A stretch of 64,000 nucleotides of DNA, taken from Paenibacillus doosanensis. Its GTDB lineage: Bacteria > Bacillota > Bacilli > Paenibacillales > NBRC-103111. The stretch spans positions 186,001 to 250,000 of the forward strand of contig NZ_JANYUY010000003.1 in assembly GCF_025060755.1 (NCBI RefSeq), in the 5' to 3' direction. This document shows positions 1 to 7,687 of the stretch, piece after piece. Numbering within the stretch: position 1 is the stretch's first letter; every line of letters begins with the position of its first letter. The position numbers and the translations under genes are program-made. A model generated the notes under the pieces. It was not told the origin of the DNA and searched no databases. It saw nothing but the letters and a program-made list of their open reading frames with translations.

Positions 1-302
1 TCGGCTATCCGCCGGTCGTTAACGATGCCGGCGAGGTGGAGCGCTTCTACCGTGCAGGCGCTTCTGTAGCCCCGGTGCAGACGTCGCCGCTTATTATGGC
101 GGGGGAAGATTTCGCCTATTACCTGCATCACCGCAAAGGCTGCTTCATGTTTGTCGGAGCGGGAAACCCGGAGCTCGGCATTACGCATCCGCATCATCAT
201 CCCAAATTCGATATTGACGAAAGCTCCATGGCGATTGCGGCCAAATTGTTTATCAGCATGGCGGCGGACTGCCAAAACGGCTGGAATGCCGATAAGTGCT
301 AA
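1..302 (+). CDS. M20-family amidohydrolase, C-terminal part
   Basis: The gene enters from outside the window and is open in frame from base 3 to the TAA at 300-302. It shows the end of an M20 (probably M20D) metallo-amidohydrolase or peptidase. The segment MAGEDFAYYL carries the conserved Glu-Asp near the dinuclear metal site. A glycine-rich strand follows, then a His-rich HPHHHP stretch, and FDIDE, the usual closing signature of these enzymes. Typical substrates are N-acyl amino acids or peptides. The N-terminal metal ligands and dimerisation domain are outside the window, so the substrate cannot be judged. Confidence 0.85.
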   Translation, partial: GYPPVVNDAGEVERFYRAGASVAPVQTSPLIMAGEDFAYYLHHRKGCFMFVGAGNPELGITHPHHHPKFDIDESSMAIAAKLFISMAADCQNGWNADKC

Positions 303-418
303 GCGCTTGTGCGCATGGACACCGTAGTTTCGGGAAAATCTATGTCTGCGCGGAAGAACGTCCAGCCGGCGGCTGCGGCGCGTCTGTCCGGGACTATACT
401 CTTCAGGAGGGATTTTCC

Positions 419-853
419 TTGAGCAGACCTTTAAAGGAAATAATGACAAAGGATTGCGCGACGGTGACACTGAAGGACAACGTCTATGAAGTAGCCGTCA
501 AGATGAAGCAGGAAGATACGGGCTTTATTCCGGTCGTAGAAGGGAAAAAGCTGATCGGCGTCATTACCGACCGCGACCTGGTAATCCGCGGGTATGCGGC
601 TAAGAAGGAAGGCTCTACGGCTGTCAAAGACGTGATGAGCAGCAACCAGATTACTTGCGCATCGCCGGAGACGACGGTGGATGAAGCGGCCAAATTGATG
701 GCCAAGCAGCAAATCCGCCGTCTGCCGGTATGCGAAAACGGGGAGCTGGTAGGGATCGTGTCGATCGGCGACCTGGCGGTTCGCGACAAGTTCGAAGATG
801 AGGCCGGCGAAGCGCTGAGCCAAATTTCCGAGAAAGACAAAATTCAGGTATAA
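419..853 (+). CDS. CBS domain-pair protein (YhcV/HPP-like)
   Basis: A protein of 144 residues made almost entirely of two CBS motifs (a Bateman module, residues about 8-65 and 75-132). Each ends in the typical strand-turn, LIGVITDRDL and LVGIVSIGDL. Such stand-alone modules usually bind adenosyl nucleotides and act as energy or redox sensors; the partner is unknown here. The frame is open from 296, but an AGGAGG at 405-410 lies 8 bases before the TTG at 419, which gives a start typical of the family. It lies 116 bases after the amidohydrolase, and a terminator hairpin follows. Confidence 0.88.
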   Translation: MSRPLKEIMTKDCATVTLKDNVYEVAVKMKQEDTGFIPVVEGKKLIGVITDRDLVIRGYAAKKEGSTAVKDVMSSNQITCASPETTVDEAAKLMAKQQIRRLPVCENGELVGIVSIGDLAVRDKFEDEAGEALSQISEKDKIQV

Positions 854-878
854 TTTATCTTGCTGTTATTAAAGGAAG

Positions 879-913
879 AAGATCGGTCTTTATAAGATCG
901 GTTTTCTTTTTTG
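879..913 (+). terminator. Rho-independent terminator after the CBS gene
   Basis: A 12-bp stem (879-890 with 894-905, closing on a 3-base loop and using several G-U pairs) is followed by a C and six T residues. It separates the CBS gene from the promoter that starts at once downstream. Confidence 0.75.
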
Positions 914-943
914 TTGACTTTGAAAAATTTTTCATATTGTAAT
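914..943 (+). promoter_or_regulatory. SigA-type promoter for the oxidoreductase
   Basis: TTGACT at 914-919 and TGTAAT at 938-943, 18 bases apart. It lies directly after the terminator and before the oxidoreductase gene. Confidence 0.55.
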
Positions 944-980
944 GTTCACGTGTGCATTATATAATGGAGGAGAACCGAAA

Positions 981-1013
981 ATGCTTACATACGTTTTCGA
1001 ATATAAGAATTGA
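981..1013 (+). CDS. Possible 10-codon leader peptide
   Basis: A strong Shine-Dalgarno (GGAGGAG, about 966-972) is spaced 8 bases from the ATG at 981, which opens a 10-codon frame (MLTYVFEYKN) closed by TGA at 1011-1013. The oxidoreductase ATG at 1030 follows 16 bases later and has a weaker ribosome-binding site of its own. This could be a leader peptide or a translational coupling device, or simply chance. Confidence 0.25.
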   Translation: MLTYVFEYKN

Positions 1014-1029
1014 GAGGCAGGGGACACGA

Positions 1030-2196
1030 ATGGATAAAGTGCGCATCGGATTGATCGGTGTGGGCAATATGGGCAAAGGCCATACCGAGTACTTGGTGGG
1101 CAATCAAGTCAAAGGCGCAGAGCTGACAGCCATTGTGGATACGGATGCATCCCGTCTGGATTGGGTTCGAACGAACTATGGAGACAAGAACATTCAATTA
1201 TTTGACGACTTGGACGCATTCTTCGCATCCAAAGCGTTCGACGCAGTGATTGTGGCGACGCCTCACTACGATCACCCTGAATCCGCCAAGCAGGCATTCT
1301 CTCACGGTTATCATGTACTGGTTGAGAAGCCGGCGGGCGTTTATACCAAACAAGTTCGCGAAATGAACGAAGCGGCCGCGAAATCCGGCAAAGCCTTCGG
1401 CATTATGTATAATCAACGGACGAATCCGTTGTATCAGAAGCTCAGAGACTTGATCACGTCCGGAGAGCTTGGCGAAGTTCGCCGCACCAACTGGATCATT
1501 ACGAACTGGTACCGCTCGCAGAGCTACTACGATTCGGGCGGCTGGCGCGCGACTTGGGCCGGCGAAGGCGGCGGCGTGCTGATCAACCAAGACCCGCATC
1601 AGCTCGATTTGTGGCAATGGACGATCGATATGATGCCCAAACGCGTCAGAGCGTTCTGCGGCTTCGGCAAATACCGCAACATTGAAGTCGAAGACGATGT
1701 GACCGCTTATGTGGAATACGAGAACGGAGCGACCGGCTTGTTCGTTACAACGACGGGCGAAGCGCCGGGAACGAACCGCTTTGAAGTATCGGGCGACCGC
1801 GGCAAAATTGTGATCGAGGACAACAAGCTGACGTTCTGGCGTCTGCGCGTACCTGAGCCGGAATTCAACCGCGAATATAAAGGCGGCTTCGGTTCTCCGG
1901 AATGCTGGAAATGCGATGTGCCGATTGTCGGAGCTCCGGGTCCGGGCCACAAAGGCATTACGCAAAACTTCGTGAACCATATTTTGAACGGAACGCCGCT
2001 GCTTGCACCTGGCGAAGAAGGCATCAAAGGGTTGACCTTGTCCAACGCCATGCATTTGTCTTCCTGGATCGATAACTGGGTAGATCTTCCGATCAACGAG
2101 GATTTGTATTACGAAAAGCTGCAAGAACGCATTCAAAGCTCTACGGTCAAGAAAGAAGTCAAAGCCGTAGAAATGGACGTAAAAGGAACTCATTAA
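1030..2196 (+). CDS. Gfo/Idh/MocA-family oxidoreductase
   Basis: A 388-residue NAD(P)-dependent dehydrogenase. The N-terminal Rossmann fold shows IGLIGVGNMGKGH at about residues 5-17 (GxGxxG). The conserved EKPAG segment, whose Lys is catalytic, is near residue 103. The C-terminal domain has the family's DPHQLDLWQW helix with the conserved His. Family members oxidise or reduce sugars, inositols or similar polyols; the substrate cannot be read here. The frame is open upstream to a GTG at 952, but the ATG at 1030 places the Rossmann strand at the very N terminus as expected. It is a single-gene unit with its own promoter and terminator. Confidence 0.88.
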   Translation: MDKVRIGLIGVGNMGKGHTEYLVGNQVKGAELTAIVDTDASRLDWVRTNYGDKNIQLFDDLDAFFASKAFDAVIVATPHYDHPESAKQAFSHGYHVLVEKPAGVYTKQVREMNEAAAKSGKAFGIMYNQRTNPLYQKLRDLITSGELGEVRRTNWIITNWYRSQSYYDSGGWRATWAGEGGGVLINQDPHQLDLWQWTIDMMPKRVRAFCGFGKYRNIEVEDDVTAYVEYENGATGLFVTTTGEAPGTNRFEVSGDRGKIVIEDNKLTFWRLRVPEPEFNREYKGGFGSPECWKCDVPIVGAPGPGHKGITQNFVNHILNGTPLLAPGEEGIKGLTLSNAMHLSSWIDNWVDLPINEDLYYEKLQERIQSSTVKKEVKAVEMDVKGTH

Positions 2197-2205
2197 TCGT
2201 TCATG

Positions 2206-2244
2206 AAAAGGCAACTTTCGGTCAAGCCGAGGTTGTCTTTTTTT
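2206..2244 (+). terminator. Terminator after the oxidoreductase gene
   Basis: The arms GGCAAC and GTTGTC enclose a further TCGG/CCGA stem and are followed by seven T residues. Confidence 0.8.
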
Positions 2245-2265
2245 GTAATATGAGCTTAAACTGAC

Positions 2266-2294
2266 TTGACATCCGCGGCAAAATGTTTTATAAA
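2266..2294 (+). promoter_or_regulatory. Promoter of the ileS T-box transcript
   Basis: TTGACA at 2266-2271 and TATAAA at 2289-2294, spaced 17 bases: near-consensus SigA elements. Transcription should begin close to 2300, at the base of T-box stem I. Confidence 0.8.
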
Positions 2295-2299
2295 TGGAT

Positions 2300-2611
2300 C
2301 AATGCAATAACCGATAAGTTACATTCGATGACGAGAAAGAGTAAGCCACGATCATGATCCCCAGAGAGCCGGCGCTTTGCTGAAAGCCGGCGTTCATGCC
2401 GCAGCCGAAAATCATCTCTGAGAAGTGAAGCTAAACGCGCTTGTTCGAATGGGCGCAAGTAAGCTTAACCGGGGGTCCGCCGTTACAAGGAACGCGTATG
2501 ATGGTACGTTGACGAGTGCTGTGACAGTTCGCTTTTCCGGCGAAGCTGCCGCGGAACAAGGGTGGTAACGCGAGCTATAGACTCGTCCCTTCAGAGGGAC
2601 GGGTCTTTTTT
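2300..2611 (+). promoter_or_regulatory. T-box riboswitch (isoleucine) upstream of ileS
   Basis: The T-box core AGGGTGGTAACGCG lies at 2559-2572 (antiterminator bulge that pairs with the uncharged tRNA acceptor end). It precedes a terminator stem at 2580-2604 followed by a T run. Stem I begins near 2330 with an AGAGTAAG segment, and the loop around 2405-2420 contains ATC codons (2411-2413 and 2414-2416), fitting an isoleucine specifier. Uncharged tRNA-Ile should stabilise the antiterminator and allow ileS transcription. This fills the otherwise gene-free stretch 2197-2644. Confidence 0.93.
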
Positions 2612-2644
2612 GTTGTTCAAATTTAAGTGAAGCAGGTGACGTTC

Positions 2645-5600
2645 ATGCAAAAGGTCGATCCGAAAGAAAAGGCGAGAAGCCGGGAATTAAGAGTGCTGGA
2701 GCAGTGGCAGAAGGATGGAACGTTCAGGAAGTCGATGGCAAACCGGGAAGGCCGACCGAATTTCGTGTTCTACGAAGGACCGCCGACCGCTAACGGCGCT
2801 CCCCATATCGGGCATGTGCTGGGCAGGGTGATCAAAGATTTTATCGGCCGCTACAAAACGATGAAAGGATATCGAGTCGTTCGCAAAGCGGGCTGGGATA
2901 CCCATGGCTTACCGGTCGAGCTTGGGGTGGAGAAGCAGCTCGGCATCTCCGGCAAACAGGAAATCGAGCGCTACGGCGTGGCGGAATTCGTGCAAAAATG
3001 CAAGGACAGCGTGTTTACGTACGAGAAGCAGTGGCGCGAGCTGACCGAGGCTATCGGCTATTGGACAGATATGGACCATCCTTATATAACGCTCGACAAT
3101 CAATATATCGAGAGCGTATGGCACTTACTGTCGGAAATTCATAAGAAGGAGCTGCTGTACAAGGGACATCGGGTCAGCCCGTACTGCCCTTGCTGTCAGA
3201 CGACGCTGAGCTCTCATGAAGTGGCGCAGGGCTATGAGGATGTGAAGGATTTGACCGCTACGGTCAAATTCAAACTGGAAGCAAGCGGGGAGGTTATCCT
3301 CGCCTGGACGACGACGCCTTGGACGCTGCCCGCCAATGTGGCGCTTGCGGTAAACGAACGCATCACTTACGCCAAAGTGAGGCAGCAGGGGGAAGTCTAC
3401 ATCGTCGCCGACAATTTGCTGGAGAGCGTGATGAAGGGCGAGTACGAGAAGCTAGGCACGCTGCAAGGGTCCGAGCTTGTCGGTCTTCGCTATATCCCGC
3501 CGTTCCGCTATGTCGAGGTTCCGCATGCGCATGTCGTCATCGAAGGCGATTTTGTAACGGACAACAGCGGCACAGGGATTGTCCATATTGCGCCGGCTCA
3601 CGGCGAGGATGATTATAAAGCGGCGATGAAGCACGGCATCAGCATGCTGAGCGTGGTGAACGCGGCGGGGCGCTATATCGACGAGGTGACGGACCTGGCC
3701 GGCAAATTCGTCAAAGACTGCGACGTCGATATCGTCAAGCTGCTGGCGGAACGCGGACTGCTCTACGACAAGGAGCGCATGGAGCATAGTTATCCGTTCT
3801 GTTGGCGCTGCAAGTCGCCTTTGTTGTATTATGCGACCGAAAGCTGGTTTATCCGCACGACGGCGGTCAAGGAGCAGCTGATTGCGAACAACCGGCAGGT
3901 CGACTGGTATCCGGAACATATTCGCGAAGGACGCTTCGGCAACTTCCTGGAGGAGCTGGTCGATTGGAACATCAGCCGCAACCGCTACTGGGGGACGCCG
4001 CTGAATGTATGGCAGTGTCCGGACTGCGGCGGACAGCATGTGCCGGGAAGCATCCGCGATCTGCGCGAACACTCCGTAAACGAGCTGCCCGCCGAGCTTG
4101 ATCTGCACAAGCCTTACGTCGACGAAATCAAGCTGAAGTGCCCTCACTGCGAGCGCGGCGTGATGGAGCGGACTTCTGAGGTGATCGACGTATGGTTCGA
4201 CAGCGGCTCCATGCCGTTTGCGCAATACCACGTTCCGTTCGAGAACGATGACGTCTTTGCCGAGCAGTATCCGGCCGATATGATTTGCGAAGGGATCGAT
4301 CAGACGCGCGGATGGTTTTTCAGTCTGCTGGCGGTGTCGACCTTGTTTAACGGGCAAGCGCCGTATAAAGCGGTTTTGTCCACGGGACATATTCTGGACG
4401 AGAACGGTCAAAAAATGTCCAAGAGCAAGGGCAACGTCATCGATCCGTGGGAAATCATCGGCGATTACGGAACCGACGCATTCCGCTGGGCCTTGCTCGC
4501 GGACAGCGCTCCGTGGAACAGCAAACGGTTTTCCAAGCAGATTGTCGCCGAAGCGAAGTCCAAGGTGATCGATACTATAGTCAACGCTCATGCATTTTAT
4601 ACGCTGTATGCCGCTATCGACGGGTATAAGCCGGAGGAGCACGCCGAAGAAGTCAGCGGCAATCGGCTGGACCGGTGGATTTTGTCCCGTCTCGCTCATT
4701 TGGTACAGGACGTAGGCAAAGGGCTGGAGGCGGTCGACTTCTTGAATCCGGCCAAGGCGATCGAAGCGTTCGTGGACGAAATGAGCAACTGGTACATCCG
4801 CCGCTCCCGCGACCGCTTCTGGGGCAGCGGCTTGTCAAACGACAAGCTGTGGGCGTACCAGACGCTGCACGAGGTGCTTCTGACGCTGGCGAAGCTGATG
4901 GCGCCGTACACGCCGTTTCTGTCCGACGATCTGTATCGTAATCTTGCGGGAGGCAGAGAGAGCGTGCACCTGGAAGACTATCCGGAAGCGGACGCTTCCC
5001 GGATCGATGCTGAGCTGGAGAGGGACATGGAAACCGTGCGCAATATGGTCGAGCTTGCCCGCAGCGTGCGCAGCGAAACCGGAGTGAAGACGCGCCAGCC
5101 GCTGTCCGAGCTGATCGTCGCGTTAGACGCGCCGCTCGATCTGACGGTTTATGCGCCGATCATTCAGGAGGAGCTGAATGTCAAATCGATTCGGACGGAG
5201 ACGAGCGAGAACGGGCTGGTCGACGTTACGCTGAAGCTGAATTTGAAAGCGGCCGGGCCCAAATACGGCAAGCGGGTCGGCGAGCTGCAGCAGGCTTTGA
5301 AGGCGATGAACGCAGCGGAAGCGGCGGCGATCGTCAAGGCGGGCTCTTATGCTCACAGGCTGCAGAACGGGGAGACCGTGGAGCTGCCGCTTGAGGATCT
5401 CTTGGTCGAGAAGGTCGCCAAGCCGGGCTTCGCTTCCGCTTCCGGCTACGGGATGACGGTCGCTTTGAATACGGCGCTGACGCCCGAGCTGAAACAGGAA
5501 GGGCTCGTTCGCGAGCTGGTGCGGGCCGTGCAGGATTATCGCAAGAAGCTGGAGCTGCCCGTCGAGCAAAGGATCGATTTGCTGATGGACACGGATGAAG

Positions 5601-5737
5601 AGATGCGGGAGGCGGTTCAGGCCTTTGAATCGGTGCTGCTGGATAATGTTCTCATCAACCGCTACGAATTTGCCGGAACGGATGTCATGGATTATGTAGC
5701 CGCCGGGGAGAAGACGGTCGGCTTATCGATTCAATAA
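2645..5737 (+). CDS. ileS: Isoleucyl-tRNA synthetase, type 2 (IleRS2-like)
   Basis: A class I aminoacyl-tRNA synthetase of 1030 residues that charges tRNA-Ile in the cytoplasm. The HIGH motif is PHIGH at residues 53-57 and KMSKS is at 590-594. Cys-rich elements (CPCC, CWRC, CPDC, CPHC) lie in the insertion and editing regions. The length, and stretches such as GWDTHGLPVELGVEK, match type 2 IleRS (eukaryote-like, about 1030-1050 residues) rather than the 920-residue type 1 enzyme of B. subtilis. From established work, type 2 enzymes tolerate mupirocin poorly bound at the active site. The ATG at 2645 follows GCAGGTGA; an in-frame GTG at 2627 is possible but lacks a site. It is controlled by the T-box just upstream. 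Confidence 0.95.
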   Translation: MQKVDPKEKARSRELRVLEQWQKDGTFRKSMANREGRPNFVFYEGPPTANGAPHIGHVLGRVIKDFIGRYKTMKGYRVVRKAGWDTHGLPVELGVEKQLGISGKQEIERYGVAEFVQKCKDSVFTYEKQWRELTEAIGYWTDMDHPYITLDNQYIESVWHLLSEIHKKELLYKGHRVSPYCPCCQTTLSSHEVAQGYEDVKDLTATVKFKLEASGEVILAWTTTPWTLPANVALAVNERITYAKVRQQGEVYIVADNLLESVMKGEYEKLGTLQGSELVGLRYIPPFRYVEVPHAHVVIEGDFVTDNSGTGIVHIAPAHGEDDYKAAMKHGISMLSVVNAAGRYIDEVTDLAGKFVKDCDVDIVKLLAERGLLYDKERMEHSYPFCWRCKSPLLYYATESWFIRTTAVKEQLIANNRQVDWYPEHIREGRFGNFLEELVDWNISRNRYWGTPLNVWQCPDCGGQHVPGSIRDLREHSVNELPAELDLHKPYVDEIKLKCPHCERGVMERTSEVIDVWFDSGSMPFAQYHVPFENDDVFAEQYPADMICEGIDQTRGWFFSLLAVSTLFNGQAPYKAVLSTGHILDENGQKMSKSKGNVIDPWEIIGDYGTDAFRWALLADSAPWNSKRFSKQIVAEAKSKVIDTIVNAHAFYTLYAAIDGYKPEEHAEEVSGNRLDRWILSRLAHLVQDVGKGLEAVDFLNPAKAIEAFVDEMSNWYIRRSRDRFWGSGLSNDKLWAYQTLHEVLLTLAKLMAPYTPFLSDDLYRNLAGGRESVHLEDYPEADASRIDAELERDMETVRNMVELARSVRSETGVKTRQPLSELIVALDAPLDLTVYAPIIQEELNVKSIRTETSENGLVDVTLKLNLKAAGPKYGKRVGELQQALKAMNAAEAAAIVKAGSYAHRLQNGETVELPLEDLLVEKVAKPGFASASGYGMTVALNTALTPELKQEGLVRELVRAVQDYRKKLELPVEQRIDLLMDTDEEMREAVQAFESVLLDNVLINRYEFAGTDVMDYVAAGEKTVGLSIQ

Positions 5738-5752
5738 AGGGGATATACGAGG

Positions 5753-5785
5753 AAGGGGCTGCTCAGCCGAGCCGCTCCCTTTTTA
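5753..5785 (+). terminator. Terminator after ileS
   Basis: GGGGCTGCTC pairs with GAGCCGCTCCC (one bulge and one mismatch) around an AGCC loop, followed by five T residues. Confidence 0.7.
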
Positions 5786-5887
5786 TCGTTTCATAATGAA
5801 GGCGATGTTTAATTTTTCCTGTTTTCCCTCATACTAAAATGAATAGAGCATTCGAGAAAATACGACAAACTTCGGGAGGGAACGGAC

Positions 5888-7687
5888 ATGCAGATGGATC
5901 CTAAACGACCGCTTATCGTACAAAGTGATTTTACCGTATTGCTGGAGGTGCGCCATCCCGAGTTCGACGTAGTCCGCGCGGGGCTGTCCCGGTTTGCGGA
6001 TCTGGTCAAAACGCCGGAGCATATTCATACGTACCGGATGTCGGCGCTGTCGCTGTGGAATGCGGCCGCGGCCGGCATGAAGACGGAGGAAATCGCCGAT
6101 TTTCTGGAACGCCATGCCAAGTTCGGCGTGCCGCCGCATATTAAACAGGACATACGCCGCTTCGTGGAGCGTTACGGTCTGATCCGGATCGAGAGCATGG
6201 GCGAAGATCTGCTGCTTATCTCCGACGATGTGGAGGCGATCAAAGAGATGGTTTCGTTTAAATCGCTCCGCTCCTACGGTTTATGCCAGTTGGACGCAAG
6301 AACGCTTCGCTTCTCTTCCTCCTTCCGCGGCGTGCTGAAGCAGGAGCTGATCAAACTCGGTTATCCGGTGGAGGATTTGGCCGGTTACTCCCGCGGCGAG
6401 GAGCTGCCGATCCGGTTGAAGTCGGACGGCTCGGCCGGGAAGGCGTTCCAGCTGCGCGATTATCAGCGTTCGGCCGTCGATTCGTTCTACCGCGAAGGAA
6501 GCATGCAGGGCGGAAGCGGAGTGCTCGTGCTGCCTTGCGGGGCGGGCAAGACGATTATCGGGATTGCGGCTATGGGCAAACTCAGCTGCGCCACGCTTAT
6601 TTTGACGACGAACAGCACTTCGGTACGCCAATGGAAGCGCGAAATATTGGAGAAAACCGATGTGACCGAGGAGATGGTCGGCGAATATACGGGGACGATG
6701 AAGGACGTGAAGCCGATTACGATCGCCACCTATCAAATTTTGACGTACCGCAAATCGAAGGATGATTTGTTCGTTCATATGGATTTATTCAATAAACGGG
6801 ATTGGGGCTTGATCGTGTACGACGAAGTGCACCTGCTTCCCGCTCCCGTCTTTCGCGTGACGGCCGATATTCAAGCTACGCGGCGGCTGGGGCTTACTGC
6901 TACGCTGGTACGAGAGGACGGGAGGGAGGAGGACGTATTCTCGCTGGTCGGCCCGAAGCGCTATGAGATGCCGTGGAAGGAGCTGGAGGGCAAAGGCTGG
7001 ATCGCATCGGTCACATGCACCGAAATTCGGATTGCCCTGCCGGATGATGAAAAAGAACGCTATTTGACGGCGGAGCCCAGACAGCGAATCCGTATCGCCA
7101 GCGAAAACCCGGCCAAGCTCGGGATCGTGCGGGAGCTGCTTGTGAAGCATGCGGACGATTCAATCATTGTTATAGGACAGTATCTCGATCAGCTTAAAGA
7201 AGTTTCTGAAGCGATCGGAGCGCCGCTTATTTACGGGCAAATGCCCCATGAGGAACGGGAGGAGCTGTACCGCCGGTTTCGCTCCGGCGAGCTAAGGACG
7301 ATCGTCGTCTCCAAGGTCGCCAATTTTGCCGTCGATTTGCCCGATGCCAGCGTAGCGATTCAAATATCAGGCAGCTTCGGCTCGCGGCAGGAGGAAGCTC
7401 AGCGGCTCGGACGCATTCTGCGCCCGAAAGCCGAAGTCAATGAGGCCAGCTTCTATTCCATTGTGTCCGCAGATACGAAAGAGCAGGATTTTGCCTTGAA
7501 CCGACAGCTGTTTCTGATCGAGCAAGGCTACCGGTATACGATTGAAGACAGGACGGCCGAAGCCGCGGACAAGCGGGAGGACAAGAGCTTGATGCGCGTC
7601 CTTGACGAAACGGTACAAGGATCGTCCGGTCTGCATCGGACAGAGCCGCCGTATCGGGCGGAGGAAGAGGGGGCTGCAGCAAGATGA
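5888..7687 (+). CDS. XPB/Ssl2-type DNA helicase
   Basis: A superfamily 2 helicase of 599 residues. Residues about 10-110 form an XPB N-terminal-like module (Helicase_C_3 type, beginning VQSDFTVLLE). Then come the ATPase lobe with LPCGAGKT near residue 214 (Walker A), a DEVH box near 312, LTATL (motif III), and a second lobe with a QEEAQRLGRILRPK motif VI. This is the architecture of bacterial XPB homologues, 3'-5' helicases inferred to act in DNA repair. The start is the ATG after GGGAGGGA. The TGA overlaps the next gene's ATG, so the two are translationally coupled. The C-terminal 50 residues are low-complexity and charged. Confidence 0.9.
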   Translation: MQMDPKRPLIVQSDFTVLLEVRHPEFDVVRAGLSRFADLVKTPEHIHTYRMSALSLWNAAAAGMKTEEIADFLERHAKFGVPPHIKQDIRRFVERYGLIRIESMGEDLLLISDDVEAIKEMVSFKSLRSYGLCQLDARTLRFSSSFRGVLKQELIKLGYPVEDLAGYSRGEELPIRLKSDGSAGKAFQLRDYQRSAVDSFYREGSMQGGSGVLVLPCGAGKTIIGIAAMGKLSCATLILTTNSTSVRQWKREILEKTDVTEEMVGEYTGTMKDVKPITIATYQILTYRKSKDDLFVHMDLFNKRDWGLIVYDEVHLLPAPVFRVTADIQATRRLGLTATLVREDGREEDVFSLVGPKRYEMPWKELEGKGWIASVTCTEIRIALPDDEKERYLTAEPRQRIRIASENPAKLGIVRELLVKHADDSIIVIGQYLDQLKEVSEAIGAPLIYGQMPHEEREELYRRFRSGELRTIVVSKVANFAVDLPDASVAIQISGSFGSRQEEAQRLGRILRPKAEVNEASFYSIVSADTKEQDFALNRQLFLIEQGYRYTIEDRTAEAADKREDKSLMRVLDETVQGSSGLHRTEPPYRAEEEGAAAR

